A stretch of 64,000 nt of DNA from Reticulascus tulasneorum (GCA_001557505.1 LSAX01000007.1:2232001-2296000); one strand, 5' to 3'. Shown: positions 20,329 to 33,387, numbered from the stretch's first letter. Translations and numbers: made by a program. The notes: generated from the letters alone by a model not told the origin.

Positions 20329-22248
20329 TTACTTTGAGTAGTCTACTGGTACATTTTGTGACCACCACTGGATAAAGCCAGGCTTCTGCCGTCCCCGAAT
20401 CAAGTCATCAATCGCACTCCCATATTTGATCAATGTTGGCTCGCTCCAAGCAGTTCCAATAAGTGCAATACCTACAGGTATGCTATACGCGTTCGAACCA
20501 ATAGGCATCGTGACCATCGGATAACCCGCCATAGCAGGGAGGTTGGTCGACCCTCCACCAGAAGGAACAAGGAGCGCGTCGAGTTTGATGGACGTGCCGT
20601 TTGGATAGGTATAAACGAGGGCCGCATCAATCCCTTCCTCGCGAGACACAGTATCAAGATAATCCAGGCATTCATAGTACGACGAGTTCATTTCGCCTTT
20701 GGTAGCCGCGCTATCGAGAAACGCGTCTTGGCCAGATCTGAACCCTGCCGTCGTACCAGGAAGGCCACCTTCAACGCCGGTGTATTGTATATTGAAAGCA
20801 ATGATATCCTCGATAGACCTCACGTTTGTATTTTTAAGTTCGGAGAGGTAGTCGCGGATGTTGTTGTAAAAGTCGACGTTTACTCTGTATAAAGCATTTT
20901 TTAACGGCGAGGGACCAGTAGACCATGTCCAACCTGACGGTGAGAGAACCTCCTTGTAGCGAGGAAACTCTGTTCCATTGATAATGGTGGCACCAGCTTC
21001 TTTGAGGCGCTCAACAACTTCCAGGAGTGCGGGGAGGTCTGCAGCATTTCCTGTCTGGTTCCAAAGAGAGCTCCAAGGGAGCCCAAAAACAGCACCTCGT
21101 AGGGCGTCCTTTGTAGCGAGATACTGGATATAGTTGCCATCCGAAGGCCCTTTCTGAGCAAGAGTGTAGTTGTCTCGGGCATCAATGCCGGCGATGGCCT
21201 CCAGGGCGTAAACGGCGTCTTTGAAAGTCCGACCGAAAGACCCGACAGTGTCTTGGTGAACAGACTCAGGGACAACACCTGCTCGAGACGTCAGGCCAAC
21301 AGTAGGCTTGAAGCCAATAACGCTAGCTCTTCTGGCTGGACCGATGACACTGCCATCTGTTTCGGTACCGTAGGAGATTGGAACCATATTAGCCGCCACT
21401 GCTTGCGCCGAGCCGGACGAGGATCCTCCTGGCGCCGATGACAGGTTGAAGGAGTTCCGAGACTGGCCACCACGGGCTGAGTAGCCAGACGACTTGGAGT
21501 TGGATCGCATAGATGCCCACTCATCAAGCGTGGCTTTGCCCAGAAGAACTGCGCCCTTCTCACGAAGAAGTTTCACCACATGGGCATCACGAGGAACGAT
21601 TGAGCCCAAGAGAGCATACGAGCCAGCAGTCGTCTCCATCTTGTCTTTGGAAGCAATATTGTCCTTCGTCAAATAAGCACAAGAACACCGCCACGCGCGC
21701 GATAAGCATAGATCTCATACCTTGACCAGAACTGGAATACCATGGAGGGGACCGCGAATAGTTCCGGCGGCACGTTCGGCATCGAGCTGGTCAGCGATAA
21801 GAAGAACATCCGGGTTGACCTCCAGAATGGCACTACGCGGTGCAGTTAGTATGTAGTGCACATTTCTAAGACATTGTATTGCCTCAACCTACTTGACGTA
21901 TTCATTCAGCTGGAGGATACGACCAAGATAACAAACCGTGAGCTGTCGAGAAGTTAATTGCCCACTTGCCATCCATCCTTGCATCTCATCAATGGTGGCC
22001 TCTTCCAGTATCAGGCCATTGCAATCAGCCATTGGGAATGGATTAGCCTCGCCGCAGGACTCTGGGACATGCGTGCCATTTGGGTTGACCCAAGGGCGGG
22101 TGCCCACTTTCGGGAAGTAGTAGCTGTCATCTGCAGGAGAGGGAGAATCAAGCTCTTGAATGGTTGGAATGCCTCGCACCACGGCCGAACCATCTGCCGC
22201 ATGCAGCCCGGCAAGAAGACCAAGAACTGAAGCTGTAAGTTTCCACAT
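20329..22248 (-). CDS. Secreted amidase-signature hydrolase
   Basis: Exons: complement of 20329-21663, 21721-21832 and 21893-22248; 600 residues. The N-terminus is a signal peptide (MWKLTASVLGLLAGLHA). Amidase-signature catalytic elements are present: Lys156 in PVLVKDN, restored exactly at the 57-bp intron; the cis-Ser in APGGSSSGSAQ (about 239); and the nucleophile Ser in GTETDGSV (about 261). It hydrolyses amide (or ester) bonds, probably extracellularly or in the secretory path given the signal. A minus-strand TATAAAG lies at about 22310-22318. It is downstream of, and convergent with, the bZIP gene; no partner is evident. Confidence 0.88.
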
Positions 22249-23962
22249 GGCTGATGTGTTGGTTTAACTCGCAGAGAAAGGGCACCTGGTCAATGGCGGG
22301 CCACGACTCTTTATAGCTACAAACTTCAGTCTGCACCTGGCTCAGTCCACAAACGCCAGAAGAAATGGGAGCTTTGGCATTAGCTCCAGCAGAGTATAGG
22401 GTTTGGACGAGCGTATCCATTTGAACTGATAGGCTTCATAATATCCGATCCCGGGAAACTGGACTGGTTGCGGAGCAGCGCCTTTGCCTTTCCCGGTCTT
22501 GAAGCGGAGCATTCCCCTACCATGTGAGATAAGACGGCTAAACTCACTGAAGTTTTGATATCTTGTCAATCAATTTAGCATTTTATAGGGATACCGTCGC
22601 TTCGCGTGCGGTAATAAAAGGCGTTAGTCGTTCGGTAATAAAGGAAAGACGACTACCGGAGCGTGACCAATTCTTCTCAGTCATGTTGGAAATTGCTTAA
22701 GGATCTGTCGCCCGAGTCAGGTATTCCCGCAACGAATCAAGCTAGAGTCCAGCGCTGCTAGCTAGCTTGCCGAGCACTGCATCCACCTATTTAAACCAGT
22801 TTTGGTGCACTTCTTATCAGTTCCTCGTCGGGTCCTCCTAGTAGATAGTGGTAAGGATGGCGGTTGTTAAGACTGAGTTTTGGTGAGAGCAGCTCCCAAG
22901 CGTGGGAAACCATGCTTTGCTAAAATGTGCCGAAAGTCTCGCAGACCATTGGAATGAACCCACTTTTCTGCCTGCCATCCCATGAATCTCTGAATCCACC
23001 AGCTCAGACCTTGCGAATAATGGTAAGTGTGCAAACAACAAAGGCAAGTTTGTGCCTATCGTACGTTCGAAGAGCCATACATTCGGCGGCGGCTTTGATT
23101 TGTCACTCGCCAGCTGAACACATTGGCCAGTAAAGGTGCCACAAGCGGTTTGCCTTCTTCCCATTAGTCTGTAGCTACCGTCACTTGAACCATAAATACA
23201 TCGAATAAGCATTCGGTTATTCCAATTCTATCACACCTATGTCCTCTTCAAAATGTTCAAGAACGGAATATATATGTATATGGCTGAGATTTGCACTATG
23301 ATTGTACTGGGTAACCTAAAGCTACCTTGGTTATAGTATAGAGTGAAAGCCGAAGAATATTCCTGAGCCAGACCTAGCCTGGGAGCCGTGCAATTCACTC
23401 TTATACTATGTTGGGTCTTAGACCTTTAACTCCTGGAGAGATTCATGTAACATCGATTACGTATATAATGTTATCATAAGAAGTAAGTGACATTAGAATA
23501 AAGAACCGTAGTTTAGAGTTGGCCATTTTGTTTTGTCATTAGTCCAAGCTACTTCATTCTTTAGAGAACAGTTAAACCGATCTCATTTGCTTAAGAAAGG
23601 CATCTACTCGTCAGTAGTTATACTGTATTCTTTCAATTTAATATCACAGGAAAGACGTTTCCATTTTCCCTACTATATCTAGACAGATAAGAAAGCTTAT
23701 ACCATCTCACAGAGACCACCATAACGCCGTCGCTGTCCATAAATTAGCAGTAACAGCGGTAGCATAATCATCGACCATATCCAACAAGTATATGTCTCGC
23801 GAAACCCTCACAACCATCGTAAATCCCATAAACACAACCGATTTCTGAAATTCGCACTGAACATGCAAAGAACCTTGGTATTCCTGAGAAAAGCTCTTGG
23901 TATGCTTGCGAGGAAATGAAGGAAGAAGAACTTGACGAAAGGCGGCAGGTAAGGTTGATTCT
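22249..23962. other. Gene-free, partly AT-rich stretch
   Basis: The amidase promoter, then about 1.5 kb with no supported gene. 23200-23700 is AT-rich and stop-dense. An open frame at 22838-23212 (minus) has no coding character. Confidence 0.45.
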
Positions 23963-24361
23963 TCAGGATACTCGCTTCATGATACGCTTGACGAAGTTTG
24001 GACGAGCCGACGCTTTAGAAATCATCCGTTAGCAATTGTAAAAGTGTGCAAAGGCATGTTGCCATCATGATGGCAACTCACCGCCTGAATGAACCGAGTC
24101 GGTCTCCTTGACATGATCCCTAGCTTCGCCGACAAGCGTGGTCTGTGAAGCCACAGCAGCTTGTTGCGGCGTTGGGTTTTGTCGTGATGCCTGGCTTCGA
24201 CGGGGCATTGCTGCCCTTTCCATGCCAGGCATGATCATGGCTGTCTCGTAGAAGACGTCTGGCATTCTGAGAGTCGGGTCTAGGGTAGCAGCTGATCCAG
24301 CAAGACTGGAGACAAACGACTTCTTGTAGGATGAGTTGGACGGTTGGCGGGTGGTGGACAT
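23963..24361 (-). CDS. Small hypothetical protein with basic C-terminus
   Basis: Exons: complement of 23963-24012 and 24082-24361; 109 residues. The intron has a GTGAGT donor, a GCTAACGG branch region and an AAAG acceptor. Splicing replaces an arbitrary end with a short basic tail (SARPNFVKRIMKRVS). The body is Ser/Thr/Met-rich and predicted mostly disordered, without signal peptide or membrane segment. Good splice signals, an ATG in CCATGTCC context and frame agreement support a real gene. No family is recognised. Confidence 0.55.
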
Positions 24362-25233
24362 GGCTGGACTGGAGCTGGGTTGCAGTCGTCACTTCAATGT
24401 GTTGATTTCCGATGATGTTGATGAGTGAAGAGAGGTCTTGGGATGGGGAGAACAGGCAGTCTTTTAAAGAACCAGTTCTGGTTGTGGCTACCTGATAATA
24501 GATTCAGACAGCAGCTTCGGCTTAAAGACTCGGAGCATCTGTCAAGCCGGCTACCTTCTCCGAGCAACAGTCAAACAGAATCTTTTGAATCCTAAAAATG
24601 GTGACTCAGGCCGCAGTCACATTCAAGTGTGGATGGAGCCTTGAAGCTCCGAAGTCCCATCACAATGGTGTGCAATTGGACAATTGGGCAGTCGGGGCAT
24701 GTTAATTGCGTATGTAGCCCCGGTAGGTGCGTCCGAACAAGTAAGACGGGCATTCCGTTGCGGGTGAACCGGCATCTGGCTCCATTCTTAATTCAACATT
24801 TGCTGGTGGAAAGCGCTGCAACTAACAAGCATCCTGGCATGATGAGTCAATTATGCAATCCATCAAGGTCCTTTTGGAACTATGGCAGTAGGCGGCAGAA
24901 TGTTTGAACACAACCGTGTTCTGGCCCCACATTATGGATCCATGCTGCAACAAATCAACACCTTGCTCATTCTCAGTCGAGCCGACTTTCGAGCCGAAGC
25001 CGAGCACGTTTGTCATGCTGTCCAGCCATCATGCCGCAATCGAGCCGAGCTGTCAAGCCGCATCATGTTATTCTCAGCACAGCTGCTGGCCCATGCTTGT
25101 CCTTCGTTCAAACTTGGATTACGCTTGGCATCGCCTGAGCAAGACGTATCGTGCACCGACTACCAGGTTCAAGACTTTCATCTGCCGCAGCTCTGCTCGG
25201 CTCATATACGCACATTGGTCCGCTCGTGTCGGC
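24362..25233. promoter_or_regulatory. Divergent region before a zinc-cluster gene
   Basis: 872 bp. The regulator's frame stays open upstream of its ATG from 24904 but that part is not protein-like. No other feature supported. Confidence 0.4.
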
Positions 25234-27497
25234 ATGGAATCAGCAATCAAACCACACCTACGCCGCCCGAATGGGCGCCCACAAGCATGCGAGCAATGCC
25301 GGAAGCGCAAGGTTGCCTGCGATCACACTCATCCCATCTGCCGAAGATGTAAGAAGCGCAACTCGCAATGCGACTACGTGATTACAAAGTACTCTAGTTG
25401 GAAGCCGATGCCGACATCGACTCCCACGGTGTTAGTTACGCCTCCGCCTGATCCAGGAGCCAACAACCCGGGCATCCAACCCACGCCTCCCAGCAGTACC
25501 GACTCACCAAGCGCGCTTGCGTCCGCGGCGCCGACCCTCACGCCTGATCGGCCGGGGTACCTGGGTTTCACCAGCTTCAGCCCCGTGTATGAAGAAGTCG
25601 CACGTGTACAAGGTGCTTCTCGAGAAATTCTCCTAGAGGCGTCATCGGGTGTGGGTTCTCGTCCTGGAGGAGCTAAGTCTCCAATGATCCTATCACCAGA
25701 TGAAGCCAAGATGTGCCTTACTGTGCTTCGTGAAGTACCCGAACAAGCACTAGCCGAAGAGTACTTCGCGAACCACGTCCATCAAAACGACGGTTGGATC
25801 CGACCTGCCGCGAAGCATATGCTTCATTCCTTATACCAAACATTTGGCTCCTATCTCGGACCTAACCGTGATGACTCGAGCCTCCTGGAATTGGCACTCA
25901 TTTTCAGTGCAAACAGCTCCAAACCTCTCGAAGAGGAAGACACTGATCCGGAGCTGTGGATGAGTCGTTTCTCTGGACGGAATTTCCGATGGGAATCGCT
26001 GGGCGCACTTTTCAACTATTGGGAGTTTGGCTACAGTACCAGGCCGCCGCACCGCCGAGAGGTGCCCACGGCGCTAAATCGGAACAGAATCAAACACACA
26101 GGGCGCATTTTCAAGGACATGACAAAGTTGTGCATTGATTTGTCCAAGGATGCTGGTGGAAGCAGCCTTCTCCTCTTCGTTGTGTATTCGCATTCCATTC
26201 TGGAATCAGTCTATTCTGGAGATGCATGTGAGTGAACTCAATTACCCCAACAGCATTGGGGTAAAAAAGATCAATGTTAACACAGTCAGGTTTGTCCTTT
26301 TGGAGGCTTCATGGAGAAGTTGCGGCACTTGCGACCTTCCTTGGACTTCACGTGGGCTCAAACCATCCAACTTACACACCGTCTATCGCCTCGGAGGTCA
26401 AACGAAGGTTGTTCGCTCGGATCTATTATATTGACAAGGTTGTATCATCTTTCACAGGAAGACCGCCACTGCTAAGCCGCAGGTACACATCTACTCCGTT
26501 GCCATTGGATATTCCCGATGAGATTCTGCTGTCCGACCAGGCCACACTGATAGAAGCCATGCACTCTCTAGACGAAAACGGATGGAACACTGTTGGCGGG
26601 GTGTACTCTGCCACTATTTCCCGCGCTCGTGCAAGCTTGTGCATGAACAAGGACGAGATACTGGAAATCGCCCTTGGAAATGGGCTATCAGTATCAATAG
26701 AGACGCTCTTGTTAGTCTTTGCCCGAACGTCCTGACACAGTTAGATGGTGTTTCGTTCTAACCTTCCTTGCATTTCCAGGGCACTCAAAAGTCGATGTCA
26801 ACAAACAATCCAGTCATTTCCATCGGTTTTGATCTACCACCCTGATAACCTGCGAGATCCCGACCTCAGTCGCTCGACCCTCTACACAAGGGTCCTAATA
26901 AGGCTCGAGTATCTCCAGAACGTCTTCTTCATCGAACGGCTATTGCTCCAGCGTGGACATGACGGCAGAGCAGATCTTCTGGCCGTCAGCTTCGAGATGA
27001 TAACTCTCACGCTCAACATGTGGACGCACATGGACCCGGTGCTTGGCGGAATGACACATTGCCTTGAATGGCTTGTATGTCCCCTTTCGTGACACTTCGT
27101 GATTACGGTTGTGTAACATTCACAGGTTATGGCATATGCAGCACCCGCTGGTGGCATTCTGTGCATGGAGCTTCTCAAACCGACTCTTCGCGGCAGTCAT
27201 CCGCATAATAGCACAATTACGCGATCCACCATCATCCAGCAATTGAGTCTTCTCATCGGTTTTCTCGATTGGGTCGGGCCCACTGCGCCGAATGGTGATC
27301 TATGCAGCAGCTGCAAAGAAGCCATTCTCTACGTCCTCGACCAGACCTTGAACCCCCCAGTCACTGGTGACGCTGGCCTTGGTATCCTGGACTGGGATTT
27401 ATCGACCAACCTTCCCGATTACTTCAATTTTGACTTGCTTGATACGTTCGACTTTTTGCGCCCAGAAGCTAACACAGGCCAACAATTGACTAGTTAA
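25234..27497 (+). CDS. Zn2Cys6 fungal-specific transcription factor
   Basis: Exons 25234-26227, 26290-26710, 26780-27074 and 27126-27497; 693 residues. The N-terminal zinc cluster (CEQCRKRKVAC, then C-x6-C-x2-C-x6-C ending QCDY at about residue 46) is followed by a Pro/Ser/Thr-rich linker. The fungal TF middle region comes next, with FWRLHGEVAALATFLGLHVG and RRLFARIYYIDKVVSSFTGRPPLLSRRY. The acidic, aromatic C-terminus (FNFDLLDTFDFL) looks like an activation region. Start: the ATG at 25234 lies 18 codons before the first Cys; the frame is open further upstream but without homology. Introns of 62, 69 and 51 bp keep the frame. Targets unknown; neighbours do not suggest a cluster. Confidence 0.85.
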
Positions 27498-29480
27498 TCA
27501 GGCAATAGGAAAGCTGGTGATTGGGTCGGGCAAGCTGCACTGTTCGGACCCAGGCTCCCAACAGCTGTTCAGCCGAACTTGACCAACCGTGAATCGAATA
27601 TCGCCCAGTTTTCTATGACAGATACTACGTACACCATAGAGAATGCCCTTTTAGAAGGGGCCCTGCTACAACGACAATGGCCAAGGCCATGTGCTCAAGG
27701 CCATATGTGTGAAGTTGAGACGACTGGACTGAGGGGTGTGTTTGGATAGGGGAAATTGATGATGATGTTGGTCACCAACATGGCCGCCGCTATAGCAACA
27801 TACGGTTGCGAGAACTATCACGCCATTAGTCGCAAGCAGAGCGATAGAGAGAATGGCGGCTATGACCTTCGTTTCTCCTTAGGATTGTGATTTTATGATG
27901 ATAAGGCAAGAAGTGATATGAAGATATGATTGTTGACCGTGAGATCTTGGTGACTTACGGGGGATTCATTGGAGCTTTACTATACAGTCACACCGATTCT
28001 AAGGAAGCTGGCAATCCTCCAAATATCGGTCGAGACGCTTGATGATTGCACGGCTCTAATCTCTGCCTTCCCTCTTCAGCTCCAGCTCCAGCTCCATTTC
28101 AACATCTCCACCGACCTCCCAAAAAGTATTCGGGACTGAGCAAGGAGCTGACAGAATTTTGCTCGTACCACGCACAAGCCGATTCCTTTATACGTGAAGA
28201 CTCTGCCATGACCCGCCCCTGGGATCGGGCCTGGATCGGTCAAAGTGGAATATCGACTGGACAATCCGGACGGGCCTGAGCATGACCTCCGAACTCGAGG
28301 CGGGCGGATCGGTGACTCTATCGAGAAAATATGCATTTCCCCGATAATCGGGCACTGATTAGACTGGATCGCAGACTCTGTGGTCCCTATACTAGAGCAC
28401 GTTGTTGAGCAGTGGCACCTCGGGGGATATTTCCTCCCTGTGTAACATGCATTTTTGATTATGATTGGAGGATTTCCGCTGAGACCCTGGACAGCATTTT
28501 CTAAGCCGCGTGCATGTACGAAGTACGGAGGAACGCTCCAAAAGTTATGAGCTTGCACAAGGATTATCTGTGCGATGTAACCTGTAAGACGAGCATAACC
28601 TCAGCTATCTTATGTTAATGTCGCTTTCATGATGAGATAGGACGTCAAGATGATACTGTCGCGTCCGAGCTCTCGGCCCCGTAGCCAATATTTCAGATCT
28701 TGTTAACTTTTACATGTCGATAGGGCTTTTCGCGAACCAGGCCATTGGCGCATTTCGAGTAAGGAACGTGCAGCATATACGGCGGATTGATCTGACTAGG
28801 AAGAATAGCCGCGGTCCTAGAATAACAAAGTGCTACTTGCAACTCTACAGGTAAACAAGTTACGCTGGACCCTAGACTCGTACGATTAGTGATAGATTAT
28901 CAATATACGAGTGTGACAGAAATCATCGCTAACTCGTTATGGTTAGTGCCTATATCACTGGCTCATCATGGTAAGACTCCAATACCATTGTTTTTCTGGG
29001 TAATCCAAGCGGAAATGTTTCGTTCCTCTTGGCCGGGACACTTCGGACGGCAGGCCGTCATCGTTCATGCTTTGCGGTCTGGAGTTGAGATATCAAAACC
29101 GGGGTAGTTTGAGCAGCCGACGAGATGCCCTGTATTCGGCAATTACTAAGTCCCCGAAACAAACCAGAGCTTGCCCATAGTGGATAACTAAGATTAGAAC
29201 AGCGTGCAAAGTCGGACTTATCGAAATCCGCAAGTGAGGTGTTAGGTCACGGCAGCAGTGGCATGGCATAAGTCGGCAGGGTCCCAAGGTTTGGGGATCC
29301 GTTCAAACCAGATTAGGATATCAAAGTGGTACGAAATACGCAAAGCTCGTAAGGGCAGATATCATGCCGCTGTCAGACTTATTCACTGTGGACAGGGCTG
29401 ACAGCAGCAAGACGTGCAGGGCCTGGCCCAATCCTTCTTTGCACCACTTCAGACCATGTCGTTGTGGCATGCCATCGAGT
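27498..29480. other. Gene-free stretch of 2 kb
   Basis: No supported gene. A short CAGCTC-type hexamer repeat lies at 28076-28097. Open frames at 28046-28558 are not protein-like. Confidence 0.45.
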
Positions 29481-29481
29481 C

Positions 29482-29488
29482 TATAAAA
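29482..29488 (+). promoter_or_regulatory. TATA box of cysteine-rich secreted protein gene
   Basis: TATAAAA 103 bp upstream of the ATG at 29591, followed by a leader with C-rich stretches. Confidence 0.6.
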
Positions 29489-29590
29489 GGGGCATGGCTG
29501 GAGGCTGCCATTGCCCTCAACAGCCCTTCTGTTGCCCATCACCACCACCACCACTCCCGGTCTCGCCTTCTTAGCAGCCAGCGCTTCAAC

Positions 29591-30282
29591 ATGTTCCTCT
29601 CTAGCTTTCTTCTCGGCCTCGCTGCCACCGCCGCGGCCATCGATGTCCGTCTCACTACGGCAACATACTGCCAGGGCTACTACCTTTCATGCACTAACAT
29701 AAACCCCGGCGTGTGCTGTTCTCAGGACGGCACTTATTACCTCAGAGGAGTTTGGATTGCGGCCATCCCATCGGGCTGGAGAATTCTCGGGCAGGGTTTC
29801 CGAAACCGTGGTTGTGTCAACCAGCACGGAAGCAATACCATCAACGGTGGCACCAGCCCCGACATCTGTGTCGCCAAGATGGATTCGACTATCGATAGCG
29901 GGAGATATTTATTCTACAACTCGAAGCGGGCCGCGGAGGATGAGGAGTGCGAGCCGGTAGCTCCGGACCAGTTGGGCCTCGAAGACGGCACCACCTACGA
30001 CATCGTCGGCCTGTCGGGCGAGGCTCTCCATGAACTGGTAGGTGTGCCTTGGTCCGGAAACACCAAGCAGCAATGGCTAACAACGGCCTTAGTGAGTGAC
30101 CACGGGTGTGCAAGTACCGGCCCAGGGCCTCATCCAAACGAGACCGGCCGATTTCCTGGACTATTCAGGCGTGCGTACAGAGTAGAGTATCTTACTGACT
30201 GGCATCTAGCTTCGACCTCGCCGGCAACGGAACGGCCCCGGCGAGCATGCCCGAGCTCATCCAGAGGCGTCAGCTCAAGTGA
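29591..30282 (+). CDS. Small secreted cysteine-containing protein (3' structure uncertain)
   Basis: Exon 1 (29591-30037, 149 codons) encodes a signal peptide (MFLSSFLLGLAATAAA) and a mature domain with seven Cys, including an adjacent pair in NPGVCCSQ. A second conserved-looking part (LGLEDGTTYDIVGLSGEALHEL) precedes a GTAGGT donor. The probable last exon ends FDLAGNG...PELIQRRQLK with TGA at 30280-30282. The exon or exons between 30038 and about 30210 cannot be joined without ambiguity, as several acceptors compete. I recall similar short fungal secreted proteins ending with a NGTA-type motif, but know no function. It could be an apoplastic or cell-surface protein, possibly effector-like. 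A TATA box upstream supports expression. Confidence 0.6.
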
Positions 30283-30865
30283 AGGTGATGGACAACCCAG
30301 CCGTCAATGTGAAGCAGCCACGCGATGGAGAGATGGTTCCGACATGGAATTGGGCGTGCTGGACTTGTGTGGACATATTCGGCAATTGGCTCTTGATTGC
30401 TGTTGTCAGACACATAGGTACATTAAGAGGCGAATATATGACCTTTCGCCACGTGACCTGGCCCAATAACCCTGGAAATGAACTGAAATCGGAGCTCCCC
30501 ATCAGTCTTAATTACGCAATGAGATCGTGGGATAAGAAGAGGTCCATGCCAAGCTAATTATGAAGAAGAGCAGGGACACATGACTTAGGATAGTCAGGTT
30601 GCTTTCCTCACTCTTCACACTGTCAGAGTCGGGATTTTCGTGCCGACCTCAAGTCCAGCTCGGCGCTAAGGCAGACCAAACAAAAAAACCCACAATATGA
30701 GCTGAACGGGTTACTAGCGTGATGAGAGCCCTTCATGATGACATTCTTCACCGATGATCGGGACGACGCCCGCCCTGATAAGCGTGGTGGAATCGCTCGA
30801 TCCTCAGCACAATATTCACTGATCACGGCCCATCGCCTCGCCGACCCGAAGAATCCAGACGAAAT
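30283..30865. other. Intergenic region
   Basis: 3' flank of the secreted protein gene and promoter of the dehydrogenase. The open frame across 30279-30557 lacks family features. Confidence 0.4.
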
Positions 30866-32054
30866 ATGGGCTCCACAGATGCCACGGTGCCCTGCGCGTT
30901 GAGCAAGGACATCCTGCTCGTGAATGCCCCGGTCCCGGCCAACACGGCCTGGATCGCGCACCAAAAATCGCGATACCCCGGACTGCAGATACGCTGGGCG
31001 CCTCACAGCACAGATAATCCTCCCGAACCTCTCACTGCCGAACTGTGTAAGGATGTTACGATCATATGCTCATACATCCCGCCAGCAGATGAGCTGATGG
31101 AAAGCATGCGCTTCGTGCAGTTGTCATCGGCAGGCGCGGACAGGTGGGTAGGCAAGGCGAAGTACAAGGACCCCAACGTCATATTCTGCACATCGAGCGG
31201 GACCCATCCGTAAATAGACCCATCTCTAGACAAGAGAGAGAACCACAATGCTGACTTACTCTATGATGAGTGAAGACCGCAAATTGCGGAGTGGGTGATT
31301 GGCACGTATCTCATGATGGAGCACCGGTTCCTGGACTACGCCAAGTTCCAGGCCAACGCAGACTGGGCAAAACCTCCCCGGTTTTCGGTCGAAGACTCTC
31401 CTGGCAAGCGAATGTAAGTCTCACCTGCTCTAAACACGAATCACGCCTATTCACACAGAACACAGGGGAATCCTCGGCTACGGCGCAATCGGCCGTCAAT
31501 GTGCCCGTATTGCCAACGCGATGGGCATGGAGGTCTACGCCTACACCCGCAGCGCACGAGACACGCCCGCCTCCCGCCACGACGACAGTTACTGCGTCCC
31601 CGGCACCGGCGATCCCGGGGGCCTCTTCCCCGCGAAGTGGTTCTCCGGCCCCATCAACGACTTCCTCGCCCAAGACCTTGACGTGCTCGTCATCAGCCTG
31701 CCCCTGACGGCCGCGACGCGAAACCTGATCGGCAAGGAGCAGTTCGACATCCTAGCCAGGCGTAAGACCTTCTTGTCGAACATTGCGAGGGGCCCAATTG
31801 TCAACACGGATGCCCTGATCGACGCGCTGGAGGGGGGCGCGATTCGTGGCGCGGCGCTGGATGTGACGGATCCGGAGCCGTTGCCGGCGGATCACAAGCT
31901 GTGGAAGGCGCCGAACTTGTTCATCACACCGCATGTTAGCTGGCAGACCCCGAAATACTGGGACAGGGTGTTGGCGATTCTGGAGACAAATCTTGGAAGG
32001 CTGAATTCTGGGGAGCCGTTGATCAATGTCATGAATAGGGAGCATCATTACTAA
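30866..32054 (+). CDS. D-isomer-specific 2-hydroxyacid dehydrogenase family protein
   Basis: Exons 30866-31209, 31276-31413 and 31466-32054; 356 residues. It reduces 2-oxoacids or oxidises 2-hydroxyacids with NAD(P)H. The dinucleotide fold GILGYGAIGRQCARIAN starts directly at exon 3. The catalytic Arg is in SNIARGPIVNTDAL, the Glu in DVTDPEPLP and the His in LFITPHVSW. The N-terminal catalytic half includes HPPQIAEWVIGTYLMMEHR, restored by the first 66-bp intron. The second splice gives KRMGILGYG. Substrate choice (glyoxylate, hydroxypyruvate or others) cannot be told. Convergent with the membrane protein gene 139 bp downstream. Confidence 0.88.
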
Positions 32055-32193
32055 TCCGAAATAGATGATAGACAGAAGATCCTACAAATCTTGGACCATA
32101 ACCAGCCCTTCTCCCAGTCTCTGTTCTTAACCGCATCAGCCCAAGCATCCTCTCCATGCGCCTTCCGCAATATATCCTTTACCCACCAATGCT

Positions 32194-33387
32194 TTAGAAA
32201 CCGGACGAAACTACAGCCTGCAACGCCTCCGTGATCAAAAACACAATTCTCACATCCCTCATCCGCGGCATACAAAACAGTCCCTCACTCCCTGCATAAT
32301 CAACCAGCTCAGTCCAAAGCCCCCAGGCCCCACACCACTCGAAAAACACGATAAAGGCCGAGAGGCTGGCCCATACTCGCTTCCCATCCAACTTGTCCTT
32401 TGAGTTATCATCCGCTTCCGCGGGCCTGGTAAACCCGACACAGGCGGCGACGAAGGCCATGGGCATGTGTATCATGAGCGAGATGGCACAGATGTAGAAT
32501 CCCATGTACAGATTGCGCGCGGGATGTAGCCAGTGGTATTTCGGCCCGCTGCTGTACGCTGCTTCGGGCGGCGGGGCGGGCTCGAGATCGCCACTAGCGT
32601 AGGGGCGCGACATGCCGTGCCACATGCCGGCGAGGTAGACGGGGAAGGCGAGATAGATCAAGAAGGCGAGGGCGTTTGTGGTGTTGAAGGCGGCGTTGAT
32701 GTAGCTGCTTGCCGATGCGGGCGGCGGGGATCCGATGTCGTGTAATGCCTCCCGGGCCTCCGAGTGGGAAGGTGTCGAGGAGGTAGCTTGCTCGTCTGCG
32801 GTGCCGGGATACTCGGGTGGCGGGTCATCATCTACACCCAAGTCCTTGCCCACTTCCACTCCCCCATCCATCGCAGACTCTCTGGCTCCCAGCTCCAGGG
32901 TCTCCTCGCCCTGCGCAGATTCATAGACTTCCCCGTGATGGATCCTCGTCTCTCCCGGCTTGCGCATCCCCATACAGCACTGCTTGCTGATGAACGTAAA
33001 CACCGGCAGGACGCAGTACTTCGAATGCGGCCTCGCGATGAACAGCAGGAACACGGGAAACGGGTACCACGAGCTCTGGTACCCCGGCTCATGCGTGACA
33101 AGATGGGCCGCCACGGCGTTGGCGACGATCTCGAGCACGACCAGCACGAACCAGTTGATGCGCCAACATCGGTTATCTTCCCGCCCGAAGACCCCGAAGG
33201 TCAACCTCCTCGCGAAACGGCGATTTGATAAAACGAAGTGAAGGAGCAAGCCGCCCAAGTCGCCGATGGTGATCGTCCAGACCACGGAACCAGCTGACGG
33301 GCAGACTACGTCCGAGCCTGGCTCGGCTCGAAAGAGCGGGGCCCATGACGAGAGCTCCGCGGTAGCGTTGTACGGAGACTGCTCCAT
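32194..33387 (-). CDS. Multipass membrane protein of unknown function
   Basis: A single exon of 397 residues from the ATG at 33385-33387 (MEQSPYNATAEL). There are about six hydrophobic segments: near 30-50, 76-98, 107-120, 228-248, 290-318 and 335-355. A hydrophilic acidic Pro/Ser-rich loop lies at about 150-220 (DDDPPPEYPG). The N-terminal glycosylation site NAT and the topology suggest a plasma-membrane or endomembrane protein. I recognise no transporter signature. Related proteins are common as uncharacterised membrane proteins in ascomycetes (inference). No introns are needed. Confidence 0.7.
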   Translation of the reverse strand: MEQSPYNATAELSSWAPLFRAEPGSDVVCPSAGSVVWTITIGDLGGLLLHFVLSNRRFARRLTFGVFGREDNRCWRINWFVLVVLEIVANAVAAHLVTHEPGYQSSWYPFPVFLLFIARPHSKYCVLPVFTFISKQCCMGMRKPGETRIHHGEVYESAQGEETLELGARESAMDGGVEVGKDLGVDDDPPPEYPGTADEQATSSTPSHSEAREALHDIGSPPPASASSYINAAFNTTNALAFLIYLAFPVYLAGMWHGMSRPYASGDLEPAPPPEAAYSSGPKYHWLHPARNLYMGFYICAISLMIHMPMAFVAACVGFTRPAEADDNSKDKLDGKRVWASLSAFIVFFEWCGAWGLWTELVDYAGSEGLFCMPRMRDVRIVFLITEALQAVVSSGF

